The notes under the pieces: model-generated
Told to the model about the DNA's origin: nothing
Databases searched by the model: none
What the model saw: only the letters and a program-made list of their open reading frames with translations
NCBI RefSeq assembly: GCF_000154785.2
Contig: NC_015730.1
Span: forward strand, 2,480,001 to 2,544,000
Origin: Roseobacter litoralis Och 149
Lineage (GTDB): Bacteria; Pseudomonadota; Alphaproteobacteria; Rhodobacterales; Rhodobacteraceae
Direction: 5' to 3'
Length of the DNA stretch: 64,000 bases
Part shown: positions 55,245 through 62,869 of the stretch, in pieces
Numbering within the stretch: position 1 is the stretch's first letter
How the letters are laid out: the number at the start of each line of letters is the position of its first letter
Made by a program: the position numbers and the translations under genes

Positions 55245-56089
55245 GCAGGGTCATCCTCATCGTCATAATACCCTTCGGCCCGCAGTTTGGCTTCGCGCTT
55301 GGTTTCAACGCGTTTCACGAGGAAAATCGACACCTCGTAGAGCCCATAAACCACCACGAACAGGATCGCCTGCGTTATCACATCAGGCGGTGTGACCAGA
55401 GCCGCGAGCACAAGGATGGCCACAACCGCATATTTGCGCACGTTGCCCAGCCCCTCGGCACTGACCAGACCGGCCTTACCCATCAGCGTCAGCAACACGG
55501 GCAATTGAAAGCACATGCCAAAGGCCACAATGAATTTGATTGTCAGGTTCAGGTATTCCTGTGCCGAGCCTTGAAAGACCACACTCAAGCCCGGACTGGA
55601 GTCAGGATCGCCGACGACCGCCTCGCCCTCAGCGCCAAACTGCTGAAACCCCAGAAAGAAATCGTAAGCCAGTGGCGTCACGACGTAGAAGGCAAAGGAT
55701 GCTCCCAACAGAAACATCACCGGCGACGAGATCAGGAACGGCAGAAAAGCGCCCTTTTCGTTCTTGTACAGACCCGGGGCCACAAACCGCCACATCTGAT
55801 GAGCGATCACCGGAAAAGACAGCATAAAGCCACCCAGCAACGACACTTTGATCGCGACAAAGAAGCCTTCCTGCGGGCTGATAAAGATCAGATCACAATC
55901 CTGTCCGCGATCCGCCAGAACCGCACAGAGCGGGTCCGTCAGAAAGTTGAATATCGGCGTTGCCACGGTAAAGCAGATGATCATACCGATCAAAAACGCG
56001 ATGACCGAGCGGATCAACCGGGTGCGCAGCTCGGCCAGATGCTCGATCAGCGGTGCAGCACTTTCGTCCATGTCTTCGGATGCGCTCAT
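55241..56089 (-). CDS. tatC: Sec-independent translocase subunit TatC
   Basis: The receptor of the Tat pathway that recognises twin-arginine signal peptides of folded proteins. The 282-residue protein has six hydrophobic helices and conserved segments [20 protein letters not shown] near the N-terminus, [33 protein letters not shown] and [21 protein letters not shown] (split). It overlaps tatB and DUF815 genes by 4 bp each. Confidence 0.96.
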   Translation of the reverse strand: MSASEDMDESAAPLIEHLAELRTRLIRSVIAFLIGMIICFTVATPIFNFLTDPLCAVLADRGQDCDLIFISPQEGFFVAIKVSLLGGFMLSFPVIAHQMWRFVAPGLYKNEKGAFLPFLISSPVMFLLGASFAFYVVTPLAYDFFLGFQQFGAEGEAVVGDPDSSPGLSVVFQGSAQEYLNLTIKFIVAFGMCFQLPVLLTLMGKAGLVSAEGLGNVRKYAVVAILVLAALVTPPDVITQAILFVVVYGLYEVSIFLVKRVETKREAKLRAEGYYDDEDDPA

Positions 56090-56541
56090 GTCTCGTTCTT
56101 TTCAGGGGGCGTCACGGCAGCCTCGAGTTCTGAAGCGCGGGCCTGCGCCTCTTGCGCTTCTTTCAGCTTACGATCCGCTGCGGCGCGCGCTGTGGCGGCC
56201 TGGATCTTTTTGGCATTTTGTGCGCGTTCCGCTTTGTCAGCTGCCAGCTTTCCCGTCTCGCTGTCGGGATCAAACTTGCCCAGATCCGATGCGGCGGATT
56301 TCACACTGTCCATGGCGGAATTCACAGGGTTCACGGCCGCCTTGAGGCTCTTGGTGACGTCGCTGACACCAGAATCAGCGGCGGCGTCATTCATCGCTCT
56401 GCTGAACTCACGCGCCATGCCCTTGGCCTTTCCGACGAACTGCCCAAGCGTGCGGAACATCACGGGCAAGTCTTTGGGACCAATCACAATAAGCGCTACG
56501 ATGCCGATGACCAGCATCTCTGTCCAGCCAAGGTCGAACAT
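56086..56541 (-). CDS. tatB: Sec-independent translocase subunit TatB
   Basis: TatB works with TatC in the Tat receptor complex. The 151-residue protein has the N-terminal helix [20 protein letters not shown], the GPKDLP hinge, an amphipathic helix ([20 protein letters not shown]) and a long charged, Ala/Glu/Lys-rich tail. It starts 3 bp after tatA and overlaps tatC by 4 bp. Confidence 0.95.
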   Translation of the reverse strand: MFDLGWTEMLVIGIVALIVIGPKDLPVMFRTLGQFVGKAKGMAREFSRAMNDAAADSGVSDVTKSLKAAVNPVNSAMDSVKSAASDLGKFDPDSETGKLAADKAERAQNAKKIQAATARAAADRKLKEAQEAQARASELEAAVTPPEKNET

Positions 56542-56544
56542 GGT

Positions 56545-56757
56545 TCAGACCTTGTCTTTTTCAGTCTCAGGTGTCACGTCTTTCGCTTGCTCAGATGCGG
56601 TCGTGATCTCGTCCTGTCCTTCGCTCACACCTTTTTTAAAGGACGTGATGCCCTTACCGACTTCCCCCATCAGGCTGGAAATTTTACCGCGCCCAAAGAG
56701 GACAAGCACCACGACCGCGATCAGCAAAAGTCCCGGCAGACCAATATTGTTTAACAT
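56545..56757 (-). CDS. tatA: Sec-independent translocase subunit TatA
   Basis: Pore-forming subunit of the Tat system. The 70-residue protein has a single N-terminal helix ([19 protein letters not shown]), the [17 protein letters not shown] hinge and amphipathic helix, and an acidic tail. I start at ATG 56757, where GGGAG lies 7 bp upstream; ATG 56763 is too close to it. It is the first gene of the tat operon, divergent from the monooxygenase-like gene. Confidence 0.93.
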   Translation of the reverse strand: MLNNIGLPGLLLIAVVVLVLFGRGKISSLMGEVGKGITSFKKGVSEGQDEITTASEQAKDVTPETEKDKV

Positions 56758-56904
56758 TCTCATGCTCCCAAAAGAAATTCGCCCGTCAAATGCAGGGCTG
56801 TCATGTTTAACTGTAGAAAAAGCGGGACAGAGGCTAAACCGCAATCTGCATCAAAAGGAGAGTTGCGGCGATCAATTGCGTTAATTTTAGCGCTCGCAAA
56901 ACTC

Positions 56905-56938
56905 AACTGACAGGTTTATGTCAGTTGCATCCTGTCAG
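56905..56938. promoter_or_regulatory. Overlapping inverted and direct repeats, operator candidate for the WYL-regulator operon
   Basis: AACTGACA (56905-56912) and TGTCAGTT (56919-56926) form a perfect 8-bp dyad with a 6-bp spacer. A third copy, TGTCAG (56933-56938), follows 14 bp after the second, and CTGACAGG / CCTGTCAG (56907-56914, 56931-56938) form a second perfect dyad. The cluster is 38-72 bp upstream of the monooxygenase-like start codon, whose operon encodes a WYL regulator. Confidence 0.6.
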
Positions 56939-56976
56939 AAGCTTCGCATTGCAGATCACATACAAGGAATACGTGC

Positions 56977-57306
56977 ATGACTGACACTACTGTAGCTGAA
57001 ATCGTAACTTTTCGTCTGAACGCGGGCACGGACCCGGACCACTTTGCGAAGGCTGCCGCGCAAATGACGCCGTTTTTACATCGGACTGGCGCGGTTATAT
57101 CGCGCACCCTCAGCCGTGACGAGACCGGCGGTTGGGTGGATCACATCACATGGACATCGATGACAGCGGCAAAAGACGCCGCGAGCGCAATCATGGCCGC
57201 CCCCGAAGCGGCACCTTTCATGAAAATGATTGATGCGCAAAGCGTCAACCTGCGCCACGCCGACATTCATTTTTCTTGGGCACCGGAGGATCATGCGCCG
57301 CACTGA
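56977..57306 (+). CDS. Antibiotic biosynthesis monooxygenase (ABM)-like small protein
   Basis: A 109-residue protein resembling the dimeric alpha-beta barrel (ABM) fold: TVAEIVTFRLNAGTDPDHF at the start, then FLHRTGAVISRTLSRDETGG and WVDHITWTSMTAAKDAASAI. Such proteins are small monooxygenases or stress-responsive proteins; no active site can be assigned. It overlaps the WYL regulator gene by 14 bp, so the pair is one operon, and the regulator probably controls it through the repeats at 56905-56938. ATACAAGGAATACGTGC supplies the ribosome site. Confidence 0.75.
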   Translation: MTDTTVAEIVTFRLNAGTDPDHFAKAAAQMTPFLHRTGAVISRTLSRDETGGWVDHITWTSMTAAKDAASAIMAAPEAAPFMKMIDAQSVNLRHADIHFSWAPEDHAPH

Positions 57307-57958
57307 CCGCCTTTTTGACATCATCCAGATCCTGCGCGACGGCAACTTGCACCGCGCGCAGGACATGGCCGAGCAGTTGGAAGTGTCCACGCGCACGATT
57401 TACCGCGACATGGACACGCTGGTCGCCTCCGGCGTTCCGGTGCAGGGGGAACGGGGCGTGGGGTATATGATTACTGAGGCGATCACCCTGCCCCCGTTGA
57501 CGCTCTCCGTTGCTGAGATGGAAGCGCTGAACCTCGGCATCGCCATTGTCGGCGAAGCGGCTGATCCCGACCTCAAGGCTGCCGCATTGAGCCTCGGGGC
57601 AAAAATTGACGCCGTGTCCCCAAGCCGCGTTATCGCACAGGCCGATGAATGGAAATTTGCCGTCTATCCGTTTGCCGATGCGACCCGCGCATTTGCGCAT
57701 ATGCCAACCTTGCGCGCCGCGATCAAGGCCCGCCAAAAGGTCGAATTGAATTACCAATCAAAGCGAAATGCCCGCACCCGTCGGATCGTGCGCCCGCTGC
57801 ATATGGAATATTGGGGGCGCATCTGGACGTTGACGGCGTGGTGCGAACTCAGGCAAGCGTTTCGTGTCTTTCGCGTCGATCTGATCGAGACCGCACAAGC
57901 CTTGCCGGAGCTATTTGTTGATGAGCCCGGCAAAACACTGGCGGATTACACGCCTTAA
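57293..57958 (+). CDS. YafY-type HTH/WYL transcriptional regulator
   Basis: A 221-residue regulator with an N-terminal HTH_11 winged helix (RTDRLFDIIQILRDGNLHRA, then VSTRTIYRDMDTLVASG) and a C-terminal WYL ligand-sensing domain (ELNYQSKRN, MEYWGRIWTLTAWCELRQAF, RVFRVDLIE). WYL proteins often sense nucleic acids or small molecules and bind inverted repeats. I start at ATG 57293 because GGAGGA lies 5 bp before it, inside the end of the upstream gene. Confidence 0.92.
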   Translation: MRRTDRLFDIIQILRDGNLHRAQDMAEQLEVSTRTIYRDMDTLVASGVPVQGERGVGYMITEAITLPPLTLSVAEMEALNLGIAIVGEAADPDLKAAALSLGAKIDAVSPSRVIAQADEWKFAVYPFADATRAFAHMPTLRAAIKARQKVELNYQSKRNARTRRIVRPLHMEYWGRIWTLTAWCELRQAFRVFRVDLIETAQALPELFVDEPGKTLADYTP

Positions 57959-58011
57959 CCGCCGCGGATTTGTTCAGGATCCTGTGCGCCCTATGGCCGC
58001 CGGCTGCTTGC

Positions 58012-58371
58012 TCAGCTTTTGAGCGTCCACCCGGTTTGTAGCGGCAGGAATGCCTCAACACTGGCTTGCGCCACCACGATGGGATCACCGCTTACCGTTT
58101 CAACGTTCAGCCCTCCCTTAACAACACGGACCGATGCCCGCCCGCGCGGCAGCGTGTCCACAAGCGCCTGTGCATCCACCGCATCGGGGTCCTGAACCCC
58201 CACGGTCACCTGAACGCGCATGACCTCATGGCTCAGCCCCAGCAGGCCGAACAAAGGGATCGAGGAATGTCGAAACGCGTCTTCAATCGCGCGTTTGGCG
58301 GCCTTGGTATAATCCTGACCGTGCAGATCATTGCCCATACCCATTTCGATGATCATGCGTTGTTCAGTCAT
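58012..58371 (-). CDS. Lin0512 family protein (second copy)
   Basis: A 119-residue protein of the Lin0512 family (TIGR02058), a conserved family of unknown function. It carries the family core MIIEMGMGNDLHGQDYTKAA near the start and AFRHSSIPLFGLLGLSH, and shares the G-x-D pattern with its upstream neighbour. I start at ATG 58371, which overlaps the upstream copy by 8 bp, with GGAG upstream. The two copies are diverged paralogues and may form a heteromer. Biochemistry unknown. Confidence 0.75.
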   Translation of the reverse strand: MTEQRMIIEMGMGNDLHGQDYTKAAKRAIEDAFRHSSIPLFGLLGLSHEVMRVQVTVGVQDPDAVDAQALVDTLPRGRASVRVVKGGLNVETVSGDPIVVAQASVEAFLPLQTGWTLKS

Positions 58372-58717
58372 TGATCCGCTCCATGTCAAAGCCCACGGTC
58401 AGCGCCACATTCGCCATTATCGTCGGATGCCCGTCGCCATCCGGGCGCGGAATATCGAGGCCACCCACCTGCACGCGGACCTCCGCCTGACCATAGGGAA
58501 ATACCTTGAGCACTTCGCCAACATCGACTTTCTCGGGTGCCTGAACCCCCACATCCACGAGAATGCGCATGTCCGTTTTCTCAAAGCCGAACAGTTCAGC
58601 CAGATTGATGGAGTTGTGCCAAAGCGCATCCTTTACGCCCCGCACAGCCGCTTGTGTGTAATCCCCCCGCCGCAGCGAGGTGCCCATGCCAAATTCAACC
58701 AACAGTTTTTGCATCAT
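58364..58717 (-). CDS. Lin0512 family protein (first copy)
   Basis: A 117-residue paralogue of the gene that follows it. The core VEFGMGTSLRRGDYTQAAVR and ALWHNSINLAELFGFE match the family. The ATG at 58717 overlaps the ABC transporter stop by 4 bp (ATGA); a second ATG at 58714 is equally good for ribosome-site spacing (AAGGGA). Translation is thus coupled from the ABC ATPase through both Lin0512 genes. Function unknown. Confidence 0.75.
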   Translation of the reverse strand: MMQKLLVEFGMGTSLRRGDYTQAAVRGVKDALWHNSINLAELFGFEKTDMRILVDVGVQAPEKVDVGEVLKVFPYGQAEVRVQVGGLDIPRPDGDGHPTIMANVALTVGFDMERIND

Positions 58718-59820
58718 GTTCCCTTGTCTGTCCGTTCCGAGACCGGAAAGATGAAACACCGGTCCCGCCGTATTGTCAGCCACATCACCGTGCCGGGTTT
58801 GGGCAGGAACACGTTCGGTACGGTGGATTTCAAAACCGATCCGTCATGATCCAGCCGGAACTCAACAAGGCTTTCGTTGCCCATGAAGCGCGATCTCTCA
58901 ACCAGCGCCCGCACGGCGGTGCCATCACTGGCCGTCGGTTTGGGCCCTTGTCCTGCGCGGTCAAAATCGATGCGCAGATGCTGCGGGCGAAACACAATGT
59001 CAACGGGCGTGCCATCGGGCACACCGGGGGCCAGAAAGCTGCCAAAGGGGGTGCGCGCCAGCGCGCCGTTCACCTCGGCCGCAATGACATTTGCATCAGA
59101 AAAGAACGCCACGGCAGCCCTGTCCATGGGGCGCGTATAGACATTATAGGGCGCGCCCTGCTGGACAATACGGCCATCGCGCATCAGCGCAATTTCATCG
59201 GCCATACGCATGGCTTCTTCGGGTTCATGTGTGACCAGCAAAACAGCCGTGTCCTGCTCTTTCAGGATCGTCAGCGTTTCATCCCGGATGCCGTCTCGCA
59301 ACCGGTTATCAAGGCCGGAAAACGGTTCATCCATCAGCATGATTTTCGGTTTTGGGGCCAACGCACGCGCCAAGGCGACCCGCTGTTGCTCGCCCCCGGA
59401 AAGTTGATGCGGAAAGCCGTCGATGAAACGTTTCAGGTCCACACGCTCCAACAACTCTTCGATCCGGGCACGTCTTTCGGCTTTGCCACCGGTTTTGAGG
59501 CCAAAGCCCACGTTGTCTGCCACACTCAGATGTGGAAACAGGGCAAAGTCCTGAAACATGAGCCCAATTTCACGCCGTTCCGGAGGGACGCGATGCGCGG
59601 TATCGCAAATCAGTTTGCCATCCACATAGATTTCACCGCTGTCCTGCATCTCAACGCCCGCGATCACACGCAGCGTTGTGGACTTACCACAGCCCGATGG
59701 CCCCAAAAGACAGGTCACCTGACCCCGGTTGATGCGCAATGAGACGTTATCTACAACCCGGCGACCATCAAATGCACAGCAAATATCTTTAATTTCGAGC
59801 CGGGGCGCATCAGTCGTCAC
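58714..59820 (-). CDS. ABC transporter ATP-binding protein, PotA/FbpC type
   Basis: A 368-residue ATPase with Walker A LLGPSGCGKSTTLRVIAG (about 38-55), Q-loop GLMFQDFALFPHL, signature QLSGGEQQRVALARAL, Walker B IMLMDEPFSGLD and switch His in VTHEPEEA. The C-terminal ~110 residues form a TOBE-type regulatory domain (VFRPQHLRIDF, FRLDHDGS), as in iron, sulfate or polyamine importers. No permease or binding protein lies beside it, unlike normal operons. Its stop overlaps the first Lin0512 gene by 4 bp. The substrate is unknown. Confidence 0.92.
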   Translation of the reverse strand: MTTDAPRLEIKDICCAFDGRRVVDNVSLRINRGQVTCLLGPSGCGKSTTLRVIAGVEMQDSGEIYVDGKLICDTAHRVPPERREIGLMFQDFALFPHLSVADNVGFGLKTGGKAERRARIEELLERVDLKRFIDGFPHQLSGGEQQRVALARALAPKPKIMLMDEPFSGLDNRLRDGIRDETLTILKEQDTAVLLVTHEPEEAMRMADEIALMRDGRIVQQGAPYNVYTRPMDRAAVAFFSDANVIAAEVNGALARTPFGSFLAPGVPDGTPVDIVFRPQHLRIDFDRAGQGPKPTASDGTAVRALVERSRFMGNESLVEFRLDHDGSVLKSTVPNVFLPKPGTVMWLTIRRDRCFIFPVSERTDKGT

Positions 59821-59998
59821 AGAGTTCTCCGGATATCTTATAGAATTTCTCGGAATAGCAGCTATCAGCCCAACCGCGCGCCCGCAAGCACCGACAGCGC
59901 CCGGTTTTGATCACGCCGCATGCCAATCCAGTCGGAGCCGCATTTCGCGCGCCATCTGCAGAACCATTACCGGGTTTCGAGGACGCCCGTCGCCTCTT

Positions 59999-60778
59999 TT
60001 AAATCGTTGCGTTCGTGGCACCGCCGTCCAGCAGGATGTTCTGCCCGACGATGAACCCCGCATGTTGCGAACATAAAAACGCACATGTTGCGCCAAATTC
60101 CTCTGCCGTACCGTAGCGGCGTGCGGGAATGGTGGCGCTGCGTTTCGCGCGGGCCTCTTCCCTCGTGATGCCCTCGCGCTCCATCACGCCGCCATCAAGG
60201 GCCAGCGCCCGGTCCGTATCGTGGATGCCCGGCAAAAGGTTATTCATGATCACCCCTTTTTCAGCGACCTGACGACTTGTCCCCGCCACATAGCCGGTCA
60301 AACCGGTGCGGGCTGCATTGCTCAGGCCAAGTTGCGGGATCGGTGCCTTGACGGATTGCGAGGTGATGTTCACCACCCGGCCCCAGCCGCGCGTCATCAT
60401 GCCGGGCACCAGCTGCTTGATCATCGCAATCGGGGCCAGCATGTTGGCATCCAGCGCCTTGATGAAATCATCGCGGTCCCAATCCTGCCAGAGACCCGGG
60501 GGGGGACCACCGGCATTATTGACCAGAATGTCCACTTCACCCGCCGCCGCGAGAACTTTGGCGCGCCCCGTGTCAGTGGCGATATCGCCTGCAACGGTCG
60601 TGACGTCCACGTCGAATTCGGTTCTGATCGCGCTTGCCGCCGCTTCGAGTGCGTCAACGCCGCGCGCATTCATGACCACATCCACGCCAGCCGCCGCAAG
60701 CGCGCGCGCGCAGCCCAGCCCCAAACCCTTTGATGACGCGCAGATGATGGCGCGCTTGCCTTTTATTCCCAAATCCAT
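59999..60778 (-). CDS. SDR family oxidoreductase with altered catalytic motif
   Basis: A 259-residue Rossmann protein of the FabG-like SDR family: IICASSKGLGLGCARALAAAG (NADP site), ILVNNAGGPPPG (family NNAG), ITSQSVKAPIPQLGLSNAAR in the active-site region and GQNILLDGGATN at the C-terminus. Where the family has Tyr-x-x-x-Lys (as in YSASK), this protein reads SNAAR, so catalytic Tyr and Lys are Ser and Arg. It may lack classical dehydrogenase activity or belong to a known degenerate branch. It precedes the ABC ATPase gene by 178 bp of DNA with no other feature seen, on the same strand, and is divergent from prfC. Confidence 0.85.
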   Translation of the reverse strand: MDLGIKGKRAIICASSKGLGLGCARALAAAGVDVVMNARGVDALEAAASAIRTEFDVDVTTVAGDIATDTGRAKVLAAAGEVDILVNNAGGPPPGLWQDWDRDDFIKALDANMLAPIAMIKQLVPGMMTRGWGRVVNITSQSVKAPIPQLGLSNAARTGLTGYVAGTSRQVAEKGVIMNNLLPGIHDTDRALALDGGVMEREGITREEARAKRSATIPARRYGTAEEFGATCAFLCSQHAGFIVGQNILLDGGATNATI

Positions 60779-60897
60779 GGTCTGTTCCCCTTTGTTGGCC
60801 TTTGCGTAGCATCAAAAACGCAAGCTGCACCAGCAGGCAAGCGACATTTCCCGCTGCTCTCTTGCTTTGCCTCATTGCAGCGCCTATAGCCGCAGAC

Positions 60898-62505
60898 ATG
60901 CTCGATACATCAAAAAACCGCGCGGATTTGCCGCCTGAAATTGCCCGGCGACGCACGTTTGCGATCATCAGCCACCCGGATGCCGGCAAGACCACATTGA
61001 CCGAAAAATTCCTGCTCTTTGGCGGGGCCATTCAGATGGCGGGTCAGGTACGCGCGAAAGGCGAAGCACGCCGCACACGTTCCGATTTCATGGCGATGGA
61101 GAAGGACCGCGGCATCTCTGTCTCCGCCTCCGCCATGTCATTTGATTTCAAAGAGTTCCGCTTTAACCTTGTGGACACGCCCGGACACAGCGATTTTTCC
61201 GAGGACACATATCGCACGCTCACCGCCGTGGATGCAGCGGTGATGGTGATTGACGGGGCGAAAGGTGTGGAAAGCCAAACGCAGAAACTCTTTGAAGTTT
61301 GCCGTCTGCGCGACCTGCCCATCTTGACATTTTGCAACAAAATGGACCGCGAGAGCCGGGATGTTTTCGAAATTATTGACGAAATACAAGAAAACCTCGC
61401 CATTGACGTGACCCCGGCCAGTTGGCCCATCGGGGTGGGCCGGGACTTTATCGGATGTTACGATATCCTACGGGACCGACTGGAACTGATGGATCGCGCC
61501 GACCGAAACCGCGTTGCGGAAAGCGTCGAGATCAATGGCTTGGACGATCCTAAACTGGCCGAGCTGGTCCCGGAAGAATTGCTTGAAAAGCTGCGCGAAG
61601 ATCTCGAGATGGCGCGCGAACTCTTGCCACCGCTTGACATCGAAGCGATGCACGAAGGATCGCTGACACCGATCTGGTTCGGATCCGCCATCAATTCCTT
61701 TGGCGTCAAGGAACTGATGGAGGGCATCGCACAATACGGCCCACAACCGCAGATTCAATCCGCCGAACCGCGCCAGATTTTGCCTGAGGAAAAGAAAGTC
61801 TCCGGCTTTGTCTTCAAGGTGCAGGCGAACATGGATCCAAAGCACCGGGATCGCGTTGCATTTGTGCGCATCGCGTCCGGCCATTTCAACCGGGGTATGA
61901 AACTGACCCATGTCCGTATGAAAAAACCGATGGCGATTTCAAACCCGGTTATGTTTCTCGCCTCTGACCGCGAGTTGGCGGAAGAGGCTTGGGCAGGCGA
62001 TATCATCGGCATTCCGAACCACGGCCAGTTGCGCATCGGCGACACGCTGACCGAAGGCGAAGCGATCCGCGTGACAGGTATCCCCTCGTTCGCGCCGGAA
62101 CTTTTGCAGACCGTGCGTGCAGGTGATCCGCTCAAGGCCAAGCATCTGGAAAAAGCCCTGATGCAGTTCGCCGAAGAAGGGGCTGCCAAAGTGTTCAAAC
62201 CCGCCATTGGCTCGGGGTTTGTCGTCGGAGTGGTCGGGCAGTTGCAATTCGAAGTGCTGGCCAGTCGCATTGAACTGGAATACGGCCTGCCGGTCAGGTT
62301 CGAGGCGTCACAGTTCACATCAGCGCGCTGGGTCAGCGGCGACAAGCTGGCGGTCGACAAGTTCACCGAAAGCAACAAGCAGCATATCGCAAAGGACCAC
62401 GACGGCGACATTGTCTATCTGACGCGACTGCAGTGGGACATCGACAGGGTGGAGCGGGATTATCCGCAGGTGACATTAACCGCGACCAAGGAAATGATGG
62501 TGTAA
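60898..62505 (+). CDS. prfC: Peptide chain release factor 3
   Basis: A GTPase that recycles class I release factors from the ribosome. The 535-residue protein has G1 ISHPDAGKTTLTEKFLLF near 23, the switch I sequence ending DRGISVSAS, G3 LVDTPGHSDFSEDTYR, G4 FCNKMDRE and the RF3 C-terminal domains. I start at ATG 60898, where MLDTSKNRADLPPEI matches family N-termini; the upstream extension looks non-coding. It diverges from the SDR gene with 119 bp between starts. A perfect hairpin follows at 62509-62531. Confidence 0.95.
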   Translation: MLDTSKNRADLPPEIARRRTFAIISHPDAGKTTLTEKFLLFGGAIQMAGQVRAKGEARRTRSDFMAMEKDRGISVSASAMSFDFKEFRFNLVDTPGHSDFSEDTYRTLTAVDAAVMVIDGAKGVESQTQKLFEVCRLRDLPILTFCNKMDRESRDVFEIIDEIQENLAIDVTPASWPIGVGRDFIGCYDILRDRLELMDRADRNRVAESVEINGLDDPKLAELVPEELLEKLREDLEMARELLPPLDIEAMHEGSLTPIWFGSAINSFGVKELMEGIAQYGPQPQIQSAEPRQILPEEKKVSGFVFKVQANMDPKHRDRVAFVRIASGHFNRGMKLTHVRMKKPMAISNPVMFLASDRELAEEAWAGDIIGIPNHGQLRIGDTLTEGEAIRVTGIPSFAPELLQTVRAGDPLKAKHLEKALMQFAEEGAAKVFKPAIGSGFVVGVVGQLQFEVLASRIELEYGLPVRFEASQFTSARWVSGDKLAVDKFTESNKQHIAKDHDGDIVYLTRLQWDIDRVERDYPQVTLTATKEMMV

Positions 62506-62508
62506 AAC

Positions 62509-62531
62509 GCGCGCCAGTATACATGGCGCGC
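62509..62531 (+). terminator. Hairpin after prfC
   Basis: GCGCGCCA (62509-62516) pairs perfectly with TGGCGCGC (62524-62531) around a 7-nt loop, right after the prfC stop. No T-run follows, so this is a terminator-like or message-protecting hairpin. Confidence 0.5.
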
Positions 62532-62869
62532 ATTCCCGATGCCTCATCTTGGTCTGTCTGGCAAAAGAAGGACTGGTTTTGACATGCCGGGCCATGGCGT
62601 TGAGCCAGTTGCAAAAATACCAGAAGCGCTCTTTTCCAGCTATTTTCATGCATAGATCAGACAAACCGGGGGCGCATGCCACCGCGTTTTACTCTAAAGC
62701 GCATCGGCACAAACGGAATCCTTAATTGTTCTGTGTCAACTGTTTGACCAATCGCTGACGAATTGGTAAGCAGGCGCAGCATATCGCGGGAGAACCGCCG
62801 TTTTGGGCCATGCGGGCCGATGTGAAAGCTGCCGCGGGCCGAGAATGTGTCCGCAAATTACGGATACAT
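62532..62869. other. 338-bp leader region before the DEAD-box helicase gene
   Basis: No convincing gene is seen. A weak promoter candidate, TTGACC (62744-62749) with TAAGCA 17 bp later, would give a leader of about 95 nt. CCAAT (62749-62753) and ATTGG (62762-62766) are inverted. An open frame on the minus strand across 62476-62682 has no recognisable family. A long untranslated leader is common for cold-induced RNA helicase genes, but I see no definite RNA element. Confidence 0.3.

Noticed and set aside
55505..56884. A 459-codon plus-strand frame opposite tatA-tatB-tatC
   Set aside because: Antisense to the tat operon; low-complexity composition and no motif.
62476..62682. A 68-codon minus-strand frame after prfC
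   Set aside because: No recognised family, overlaps the prfC 3' end and its hairpin; kept only as part of the leader region note.
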